Assembly (NCBI GenBank): GCA_030268105.1
Contig: BSDZ01000004.1
Span: 6,860,001 to 6,924,000, forward strand
DNA length: 64,000 nt
Reading direction: 5' to 3'
From: Volvox africanus
Taxonomy: Eukaryota > Chlorophyta > Chlorophyceae > Chlamydomonadales > Volvocaceae
This document shows positions 26,701-36,700 of this stretch, one piece after another; within the stretch, counting starts at the first letter, position 1, and each line of letters begins with the position of its first letter. Under the pieces are notes generated by a model that was given only the letters and a program-made list of their open reading frames with translations, was not told the origin of the DNA and searched no databases. Position numbers and translations under genes: made by a program.

Positions 26701-28729
26701 TCGCCTGACGACCTCCATGAGGTCAAGGCTCGGCTCAAGGGATGGTAACGGCCATTCAGGTGGGTCGCCTGTGGCTTTCTGCCAAGATCCAGAATCTCGG
26801 GATGGCGAGGTTTGCAGGAAGCTGCTGCACATGATAAGAACGGCCAAAGAATGAGGATAGGCGGCCACAGGATCCAGCTCTTGGCAGTCGCTGTACTCAG
26901 CAGGAGCGATTAACTTTATTCGCTTATGTGCTCCGTGGTTGGCCATGGTAGCGGAAGGGTCCACTTAGCCTGCGTCAACCGCCGCCAATTCGCTTCCGGT
27001 GTGTATTGTCCTGGAGCCTGTGCGAACTAATTCAACTACCGACTGCCGTTAATGACAGATGTTTCGTACGAGGAGGCTCTATCGACAACGAAGGTTGCCA
27101 AGCTGCTCCGTGGTCCTCGCACGTACCGCATCTCCCACCTCACCAACTACAAGGCTTTCCTCTCCACTGGAGTCGCGGCCCGTCTGTGGAGTCTGGTGCA
27201 GGGCGACAGGCGCTTCACCAGGCTGGTGAGTCGCGGAGTGTATCAGGAAGTCGCCCAAGGTGGCATCAGAGCCCGGTAATGTAAAAGAAGGTAGAGCCAC
27301 TGGCAAGAGTCGGCAACGGTCACAGGAACCCAAGGGCGCTGTGCACTTGTCAAACACTATAAAGAGAATGCTAATGGTATCATGATGGTATGATGTGTTA
27401 GACTTCATAATTACGGCGTTTGCCAGTTGGTGCTCGTCCCATCCTCTTTTTAAAGGAGGTTCGAAGCGGCGAGTGGCGTCAATTGTTTTAACCTTCATCC
27501 TTGGAAGCGGCGATGCAATAAAATTAGGACTGACGATTAAACCAACTTTGTTTCCGCCCAACCTGCAGACCACCTTCCGGGTGCACGTGGAAATGGAGGT
27601 GCATGACGGCCACCAGGTTCGCACCGAGGAGCGCGAGGTGGAAATGTTTGACGTTGCAGACGTTGCTATCAAGTCGCTGCCCAATGCCGCTGCAGCGCTT
27701 GCCGCTGCCAATGCTGCCGCCACCCGTGACGACTTCCCGCTGACACCTCAGCTGCCGCTCCCGCCGTCTCGGGGACTGGCACAACCCACGGGGGATGCCC
27801 CGCGGCACTACTTGTCACCACCATCGTCGGCAGACACACTACATCCACTACCGCCAACGGATTCTGCCCTGCTGGGCCTGGTGCCGTCGGCCGCGCTGCA
27901 AGCAGCAACACTACAGCATATCGCGACGCTACAGGCCAATACCGGCGCATTGGTAAAGCGCGTCTCCCTGCGGGCAATGCCCGAGGGGCTGTTGGTGCCA
28001 GGCAACGGTAGTTTAAAAATGGTAGCACCACCAGAGCCGCTACCGCCGTTCGAATTAGATCTACAGCCTGTCGTGGTAAGGTCGCTGGCGAGTATTCGGC
28101 TGTTGCCAGTGCGGGATCGTGCCGATGGTGAGGCATCGTTGATTACTGCCGCCGGATCAGAGCCAGCCATTCGAATGCGGCGGTCGTCATCGGCGGCTTC
28201 GGCTTCTAGCAGCCATGCTTCCGTTGTGACGACCCAATCGGCGCCACCAGCGTGTCCGACGGGTGGCGGCGTGAACAATGGTGGTGACCGTGACGGGTCC
28301 CCCACGGAGATCGCAGTGGAGAACAAGGATTCCACCGACGGTGCCGTAGCGGAGGCGGCTGTTGTCGTGCAGGCCGAGGCCGTTGTGCTGGCGGAGGCGG
28401 TGGCGGTGGCGGCCATCGGGTCCAAGGGTGCTGTCAAGCGCAAGTCGGGTGGCGGCAGCGGCATCCCAAAAGCCAAGTCTACTGCTCCCGTCTCCAGCAA
28501 GGACGTTGGCCCTCGGTCGAGGGCCACATTCAAGTACAAGGCAGTGTCATTGGAGCAGCTATCGAAGCAGACCAAGGCATCCTCGGTCGCCGAATGCCTT
28601 ACACAGCTCCCGCCGCTGTCACCCCCGTTACAGTTGCAGCAGCAGCGATCTGGGACCGGTGATCTCGTGGTGGCGGCATCCGTTGCCTCTGCCCCTGACA
28701 CTGTGACGGACAGCAGTCTGAAATTGTGA
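17778..28729 (+). CDS. OSCA/TMEM63-like polytopic channel protein, copy A
   Basis: Exons: 17778-17780, 17873-17974, 18072-18190, 18459-18495, 18826-19045, 19241-19308, 19680-19778, 19946-19996, 20279-20359, 20782-21112, 21253-21488, 21753-21813, 22154-22302, 22402-22532, 22880-22934, 23131-23225, 23542-23623, 23867-24006, 24336-24461, 24689-24794, 25045-25106, 25303-25480, 25712-25907, 26145-26266, 26398-26507, 26656-26744, 27059-27225, 27569-28729. All phases join, giving 1458 aa. TM1 (about 70-90) and TM2 (about 162-184) precede a cytosolic domain that opens with [11 protein letters not shown] (about 200-210) and continues [10 protein letters not shown] (about 450), the RRM-like layout of the OSCA/TMEM63/CSC1 family. 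TM3 lies at about 522-545, followed by a Cys-rich loop (SYCIPCYCLG) and then further hydrophobic helices. These include [39 protein letters not shown] and [17 protein letters not shown]. The tail (about 1073-1458) is disordered and Ala/Pro/Val-rich. Family members are mechano- or osmosensitive cation channels or scramblases. The fold assignment is by pattern only, and anoctamin-like relatives are the alternative. The initiator ATG is the whole coding part of exon 1. Confidence 0.82.
21663..23635. repeat. Near-identical duplicated tract (copy A side)
   Basis: About 1973 bases that recur at 38120-40092 with a constant offset of 16457 and no indel. I noticed one mismatch (T versus C just before the 3' splice site at 21752). 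It spans five whole exons and their introns, and ends inside an intron just after a shared donor GTGAGCAAGCTG. Confidence 0.95.
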
Positions 28730-29280
28730 AGCCACCTAGGCATACGGCTGCAGTGTTGGTGAACCCACTACCTACCAATGCCTTCTGTGCCTGTGCCATT
28801 CGTGTAGAGGTATGTCGCCGATTGAAATGGCTTACGGCATGAAGTCAAGGGAAGTTTGTTTGATTTTCTTTCCCGTGTGATGATGTTGCCTTTTTTAGCT
28901 TCATCTTGCCTAAACGACGACGATCTGCACAATGTGTTGTACATAGGTCATATATGTACATGTACCACGTTGTACCACTCCTTAGCGGGCGTTTGATAAG
29001 CTCCGGTAACTCTACTGACAGCAATAGCAATTAGTCCTTAGTTGACCTAGCACCATCAGGGCTTGGCGTCCCCAGCATCCCTGCTGTTAGCGACCTTGAG
29101 CGTAAATTTTGGTGGCTGCTGCTACCTATTCCGTGGTAATGCCGCTGCCTTTTGTTGGCTGGTGAAGCAGATGTGCGCCTCCCATCCGTACTGTTAGTGA
29201 AAAAATAGCCCCATATCTCTGACATTTCGTGCACACAGACCATGGTTCAAGTGACGTTCGATTAACATCATTGCCTATTA

Positions 29281-29285
29281 TGTAA
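29281..29285 (+). terminator. Candidate TGTAA poly(A) signal for copy A
   Basis: First TGTAA after the copy A stop codon at 28729, about 550 bases downstream, which fits a usual volvocine 3' UTR. Confidence 0.4.
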
Positions 29286-31307
29286 TGGTTTCCTCCTTCA
29301 GTTGCCTAATTTTGTGGCCTTATTTAGTACATTTCTGCATTAGTTGTCGCTCACGAATATATAGCCATTTCTGTTACAAATAAGCATGCGCTTAAGGACC
29401 TTGAGCGAACAACCTAGGCCAAAAGAACAAAATATCAAGAAGAACTGAGTCTCGCCTTTAGGGAAATGCCTTATACATCAGCATAACTAAGTCAGTTGCA
29501 CCCATCTCTCCCACCGGCTAACTGAAAAGGACGTGCCTAGGGAAGGGGAAACAAGCGGTGTCTGTAGACTGCTGACTACGCAGGTCATGGTAATACCGCG
29601 TCAAATACTCATATTCCGCCATGCTAGGCTGCCCACCTTAGTCACATGAGTTGTGAGGGCGTTGACCTGCTGTTACAGATGTAGCAGCAAGGTTGTCTGT
29701 TGGTCTGGCGCCGCATGCTGTGCCATGGAGACGCCTCCAGGGCCGTGGCTCCAGGGCCCATCTGCCCTCCCAGGGCGATACAAACCAGCAAGTGGGTTGA
29801 TACAAGCCGAGCTGCCAGAAGGCATCCCTAGCCCGAGCATGTCCATGGCAAGGGTGCCTTTGACGACGCCCAGTAGCACCAATTCCAGGTCGACCACGAT
29901 TCTAGGAGAAGGAGTAGAGAGTCAAACTCACTCCACCCGATGGGTCCTGCTGATAAGCTGAAAGCACGGCGGTTTATTAACAGCACGCCAGATGTTGCGG
30001 GATCTGCTTCTGTGTTCACCGCGTGTCCAAACAAGATGAAATTGAAAGCAATGGCACGGAAATAACTACAGCGCTGAGGACACGGGCTGAGGTAAGAAAG
30101 CTGTACGACTGCCTCAACCAGGGCCATATTACACCCAACAACCTGGCTTCCCAATGCAAGCTTGAATTGCTTTACAGCTGCTGGTGATCCTTACTCTGTA
30201 CTAACCATCTGAACGGCTCCTCCAATCTGTGTGAACAACCAGTTGCCTCAGGTCACTATATATTGCATCAGCCATTCAACAACTTAACTGTTTACCGTTG
30301 CCTGTGTAGGTCCTGAGACCCTTGCAACTTACACCCGGACAATGCGAGTCACCAGATTAGGTCCACCGCAAATTGCCAGGTGCTTCTGGTTCTCCAGCCT
30401 GAAGAGCTCCAACCCCCTTCCTAAGGATAACGTATTTTCCAAACCTGGAAATGAAGAAAACGTTGCCTGAGCGTCCCACTTGGAAGAAGTTACTCTGAAA
30501 GATGACGTTGACGTTGGCTGGACCGGCACGGGCTTGTCGTTGTTGTCAACGAAGGCAATTTGTGAAAATACCTCAACCAGCCGTGAAATCTTAGCCTGAA
30601 CCATCTAAGTCGATTTGAACATTGTGGATGTCGTCGGTTCTGTGGCCGATATCTGTCAAAAAATGCCGATGCAGCCGCACCCTGCGTGTAAACCTGCAAG
30701 CACAATGCAGATAAGTAGCCCGGTTGCCGCGTGTCCGACTGGTGAGCTGCACCGTGCCTTAAGTCTATTAAAAGGAAACAACCAAAGTCTAAAGCAAGCA
30801 ACGGATTGTTACAATACAGCTGTCGAGGTATGAAACCTCGCCAAAGATATACTCACAGAACTAAGTGCCGTACCAAGGCGGGTGCACTGATCAGGCAAAT
30901 AGTTAGTGCCTCCAGGCCAGAAGACCAAACGCCAGTCTTACTCCACGAATCCTACGAACACAAAGGGTTTCCTAACAGCCTAATCAGGCAAGACCTATGT
31001 CTTACTGAGAATACCAGCGGTAGGAAGTTAGGCCGTAACTGGACAATATTCCCTTTGATCCCCTTGTGCACGTGGCAGGGAAACAAGCAGTCCATGTATT
31101 TATTAGCATAATTTTAAGCTATTATCCTAGCAGGATCGGTTTCATTTAGTTCAAAACAGTGTACCGGCAAGTCACCGGGAAGTGCGCCTAGCGAAACCCA
31201 AGCAAGCTCGCTACATCTAAAGGTCCTTTAGACCTAGCTTACCGGCGCGCAGAACACAAATACTGGATATTGCGTCTTCCGCTCTGCAGCACTATTGATT
31301 GCGGCAG

Positions 31308-31486
31308 CAAAGGAAAGTCAGCGTCGGCACCTTCCAAATTGGAGACCGCTTGGCAGCTGGCAGATCGAGAAATGATACCGACCACCAACGCTTCGCGACT
31401 GCTGAGGCATGGATTGTCCGGGTGATAACCGAATTATATGCAAGAATTGAGGAAAACTGTGTTGACGGGCGCGTTTCTAGAACATG
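31308..31486 (+). other. Exon-like fragment with argininosuccinate-lyase-type motif
   Basis: Open frame after a possible 3' splice site (TTGCGGCAG), reading QIGDRLAAGRSRNDTDHQRF and then a helix-like AEAWIVRVITELYARIEEN. The G-[RK]-x-x-[AT]-G-R-S-R-N-D pattern is the substrate-binding signature of argininosuccinate lyase in the fumarase/aspartase superfamily. I could not find the other family motifs (such as the GSSxMPxKxN loop or the catalytic THxQxAQ) nearby, so this is either a lone exon of a gene I could not assemble, a relic, or a chance match. The TGA just upstream at 31296-31298 rules out a simple extension. Confidence 0.3.
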
Positions 31487-33745
31487 AGCCCCCTCGGAGC
31501 GCGTGGTCCAGACCAGTGAACGAGCGGAAATCGCATACAAACTTATTCAAAATTATTTCTGCACGCAAGCACAATGACGAGGTAATGTGGCTAGAAACAC
31601 AGTATACGTGATGTGATACTACAAAATAGCTTCATGTGCTCGTACGGCCCGAACGAGTCAGGAGGCATTTGAGGCACGAGGAGGCTCAAAGGACCGTTAT
31701 AACTGAACAAGTAAGAGAAAACAAAACATATTGTGTTTCTGTTCTATGAAGCAACAAAGAAAGTTTATTCTATCTTTGTCAGCTATGTTTCGTTGAGTAT
31801 GCGCACATATATCATGCAGCGCTATGGCCAGCACGCGCTTGTTCACCACGCCCATGACAGCTAGAATATCCTTTTCAAGAATCATGCCGCTACCTCCCGT
31901 CTTATGCTGTCGCATGCACATGGTGTTCATCTTCGACTTTTTACCAGGGTCGCAAACGGGGCATTTACGATCCAGGCGTGCCCTGCCATTCGGATGGAAT
32001 CTTGATAGCCTACCAACACTGCCTGAAGTGGATCGAACTCTTATGCATGGTGCTTCAGGTGACACCGTTCGCCCATCCAGGAATTGTTACGTGATCCTTG
32101 CTGGCCTCCATCCGATGGCTTGACAATGCAGGGCAGGTAGGAGGGTTGACACCGTTCTAATTCCTGTTTTTTCTACTTGTAATTCCCATTGGCCTGCATA
32201 GTTTAGCTGAACTCATGGGCAACGTGTAGTATGCGGGGTCCCCGTGATGATGCTCGCCGTACAAGATAAGGCCGCTAATGACACAGTTGCTATCGGAGCC
32301 TCACATGGGACACATGCCTGACCAGGCGCTGTCAGCCAAGACCACGAACATGTTCGCAAGTCGCATCGCAGGCTGAAATGATGACCTATGGGTCCCTGTT
32401 AGCTTTGTGGTTTTACGCGCTGTCAGTTTCCTTGTACTAGGGCCCGTATATGCATCTCTCCTTTCGAGTTCCCCTCAAATTACCGATCAAATTACAAACT
32501 TCCTGTTTGTAAGCACTTCCGCTTTTGAGGGACTTCCGATGTCGTTATCTTAGGACAGCGATATGAGTTTGGTCATGTTTGGCCGGCGCCCTATGAAAGG
32601 ATGGCGGCTTGGCAGGGCTGCAGTCAGTGAGCTCCAGGTACTGGACCCGGGCATCAATTTCAACCGTGAACCTGTCATCACTTGTTTGGGTCTCGTAGGC
32701 ATTCACTGCGGTCATGTAAGGAAAGTTGCAAGAGCTTGCACTGTGCAGCCCGCCTGCACTGAGCTGCCAGGAGGTCAGCTGCTGCCCTGCCAGGAGGTCA
32801 GCTTTTTTAATTCAAGCAATTGAATCCACGGATTCCGTCCTGAGTTATGATTCAAGCATGCAAATCAAGTGCCGTGATCTGTTTGGGATCTTGGGTACCG
32901 TCACGACGATGGGGCTGCCCCCACGGCACGTACCTGAACCGTTCATTATGTTGCTTGGTAATAGCCGAAATTTGAAGCATTTCAAGCAGGGGAGTGGGTC
33001 TGAAGAAAGTATTTACGGGTAAGTAAAAGTTAACTTTGTTCAGATCTTCAGGATGTGCTGTTAGGCTTTAGGCCAGGTACAGGAGTAACCAGGGCTCAGG
33101 TGGGATGTACGGCAAGGGGTAGGTGGGGCTGATATCGCATCGGCTCCAAAATAATTTTCTGGACTAAATTCTTAAAGGGGCGGTTAATTTATTTTGAGCC
33201 AAACCTTATTAAGCGGAGGCTATCTTATAGTGCTTTTCAAGCGGCGCGTGGCAACGTCCCTTACATCGTACTGTACCGTACCGCGGGGGCTAGGTAAATC
33301 ATTCCAAGATTGCCTGGTAAATAAAAAAATAATTCAAGTTGAGTAGCATTTTATTTTAGTCTCTTGCTGCAACTAAATGTATGGTTTCTGCCGTGCGCCC
33401 GTGCGGTCGCCCGGTCGGGGCTGTGTCGTGGGCCATAACGCATGATAGTCTATAGTTCACATACGGCGACGGTACAAGTACTCATCTGAAGAGGAATTTT
33501 CGGTAAATCATTATCTTCATACTATGGCCCTTGGTACGATGAACATCGCCACTTGCATTTTTTGAGGTGCGACTGAGTATCTTTTGATGGTCAATCCCTA
33601 AATGTAGCCTTATTCATTACCAATTTTAATCTTACGAGCTCAATCCACGCATAAAAAACAAGTTCAGACTACCCCTCGTTTCCAACCCTAGCTGGCTTCC
33701 TCTGCCCTGGTGCTTTCTTGGCACAAAGGACCTGGGGCCGAAATA

Positions 33746-36700
33746 ATGGTAAGATCTTCATGTTTTCAAATGATGTTATCTTCGCTCGCGGCCTGTGCAT
33801 TTCGCAATTACCCGGCTGGCGTGCCGTAACTGTGGACTATGGCAGAAGCGAACGGAGCCAAAGGTGGCATCAAACCCCAATCCAAGATTCCCAGTTGAAG
33901 CTGATACAGGTGCAGCTAGGCGCTTTCTGGTTGAAGCCGCAAAGCAGGTCGGCCATCTGTATATTCACGCGACCGGCTTTGCAAGAAGTACAAACTAATC
34001 GCAGTATAACCTGCTACTTACCTCTACAACTATCTGGTCAGGCTGCCCGTGAACGGGACGCGGCACTAAAAGCTGAGCAGAGCGAAAATCTGCACATCGG
34101 CGCCAGCAACGAGAAGATTGCATCTTATCGAGGCATTGGGTTGGGCATCTACTTCAAACTCCTAGAATGGTAAGCCAACCACGTTGCCAAGGGCAGCCCA
34201 GTCGCGCCATCCGTTCGCCATGCTTGCGTCAGCCGCGCCGGTGGGCACGCCTGGCACATGGCTACGCTGCATTGACGGGCACGAAAGGCAATCCGCCCGC
34301 ACTTCGCAAGTTGATAGCCTAACCACGGAAGAAACAAGAGGTTGTTGCTGGGCTGGACTACGCAATTCGGTTGCCAAGTCGGTGATCGATCAAGGTGTAC
34401 GGTTGCGCGCCAAGCTTCTCCCGTACGGTGTGCGTGGGGGGAAGACTCGCGATTGAATCTCGATTGTCTTTCGAAAACAAAACCTCTTCAGAGGAGAAAC
34501 ACGGCCCATGGCATAATAAAAGTAATAGAAATTAAATAGTATTATTTAATAATAATACTTAATAATATTAATTATTAATAATAAAAAAGAATAATATGAT
34601 AATAATATAATTAATAATAAATAATGATGATAATAAATAATAAATATACTATTATTGTTATACATTATCTATATTTATTACAATGATTTTCATTAAAATG
34701 TACCGTGTTGTGTAGTGTGGACTCTTGGGGAGATTGTGACCACGAATGTGACCAAGGATGATTAAGTTACAAGGTCACCAGAGTTATTGTGTAGGATTCA
34801 GGGTTTGAAGGTTGACGGCGCATCATGCATTACAAATACTGTCTTCGCGTTTACGTGAGCAAAACCCGCCCAACATGGGGTTCACGCCATATTTCCTGGA
34901 TCGTAGGCTGTTCTGGATGATGATGTGGATGAACTTGTGTTCGGTAAGTAAGCTTTTGCCGTGCTGTTGTAATAGCCGTGGCTTCTCATCTTTCACCCGC
35001 CATTGCATGTCGTCCAGGTGCCGTACATTATTACCATCAACACTTCCGTCTTCACTGACTACGCACACCGGTATGATCACAACTACGGCGTCAAGGTGTA
35101 CGATAGTTTCGAGCTTGCTTCCTTCACCTTTGCAGCAATCGTGGACGATAAGAAGGACAATGGCACGTTGGAGTACATGAACACCGAAATTGGGAAGTCA
35201 TGGAAAGGACCCATGAGGAAGGGCATCTTCCTGACTTGTGAGTCGTAACCAGGGAGCAGTATTGGGTGGTTTACCCGGTGAGGTATCCGAAGTACCGAAG
35301 TACGACATCGAGATCAACTTGGCCGTGATGGGCGCTAGGCCCCGGCTGGGCCGATTATTTAAGATCCGAGATCTTGGGAGTCCTAGCCCCCGAATTCCAG
35401 TCGTACCGGCCTGAATCGTTAGAAGATCACGCGCCAAAGCGTTAGGGCTACACCTGGATGAGTAACTAACATAACCGCATGTAAACCATATCCCCCTCCC
35501 CCTTCCCCCCGCCATTCCAGGGATTGCCCTGGTTGATATGGGGTCCACGGTGATTCTGTCGTGCCTGGTGTTCGTACTGTCCGTACGGGTAGGTACGATG
35601 ATATATGTGCACAGCTGGGGGGGGCGAAGGGGGTCAGTGGTCAACGGATGGTTGTGAGGGTAAGCTGTAAAATCAGCTCAGCCTGATAGTTCACAACAAG
35701 ACGTGATATACGACGGACTTTCTCCTTGTGTGCGTGTGTGTGTATTGATCGCCATATTACCCCGCCCCGGTCCTGCGTGCTTTCAAGTTTCGTTGCTGGT
35801 TGTTGGTGGACTGGTTGGATTTTTTGATTGGTTGCAGATTCGGAGGTGGTGGGTGCGGCAGAAACGTGAAACACGTGAGGTGGCTGACTACGCAGTCATC
35901 GTTGGCGGGTTGCCCCCCTACATCATTGCAACGGAGGTATGACACATAGACACATGAACCCGTACATGCGTAAGCACATGTGCATGTGCTTGTTCAGCGA
36001 AAGACGTACGACATACACTTGTACGGGTGTTATGTCTCATGACAATTACATGCATACACACATGCATTTGATGTTCTGCTGCGTATCATATATGCTTATG
36101 AATGAAATTTTGTACGATATGTGTACAACATTTCATGTATTTTACAATCTACCTTATCCCCCAGCACCAACACACACACACCGTACCCCAATTCACCCAC
36201 AACGTCTCTTCCCCCTCCCCTCCTCTTGCGGGAGAGACAGGTGGCGGCGTATTTCGAACGGCACTTCTCCAGAACCGCCGAAAAGGACAAGGTGCTGTTT
36301 GGGGGGGGGGTAGTGGGGGTGCTGTTGAGGTGTTGGTGTTGGTAGTGGGGGTGCTGTTGGTGGTGATGGAGGGCAGAACCCAATGGTGCAATACCGCATG
36401 ATGCCGGGATGCGAATTCCCTGGTAGTACCAGAGCTGCGAGCACCCTAGTACGGCAGGCATGTGCGGTACTACAAATAGAGGTCAAGTGCTCCGTTTCGT
36501 TGCTCACTCACACAAGGTATAACTTCTCAGCATGAAGGTACACCCCTCCCCCTCTCCTTCAAGGTGCTACTGTATCCACAACCGCCACAACTGACTGCAG
36601 GTCATGGAAGTGCAACTGGTTCTCAACTACGACAAAGTTTTCAAGGCGTGCAAGGTGGTGCACTGCAACGAACTGTACATGGTACGACAGTGCAACTGTT

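Larger units (their letters stand above)
28730..33745. other. Spacer between the tandem paralogues, only weak exon-like fragments
   Basis: About 5 kb, more AT-rich than the flanking genes. Besides the 3' UTR of copy A I see only isolated coding-like fragments with no joinable chain. One is plus-strand 30711-30827, bounded by CAG and GTATGA, 39 open codons with the helix-like end SLKQATDCYNTAVE. A second is plus-strand 31308 onward, with a lyase-like motif and listed separately. A third is a minus-strand ATG frame at 32715-32545 reading AYETQTSDDRFTVEIDARVQ. They may be relics of a small gene or mobile element. Confidence 0.4.

Noticed and set aside
26656..26757. Alternative reading of the copy A exon as VDPVGSVQDFRRFVRSPDD ending in TAA
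   Set aside because: It looks protein-like, but the phase left by the previous exon demands the other frame (RWILWVVFKIFGG). That frame continues the last membrane helix and joins the next exon in phase.
31697..32065. Minus-strand frame with a CPVC motif resembling a zinc finger, and an overlapping frame reading WIVNAPFATLV like a CRAL-TRIO segment
   Set aside because: Neither extends into a chain of family motifs. The cysteine pair is not followed by a second pair at a known spacing, and the CRAL-TRIO likeness covers only a few residues.
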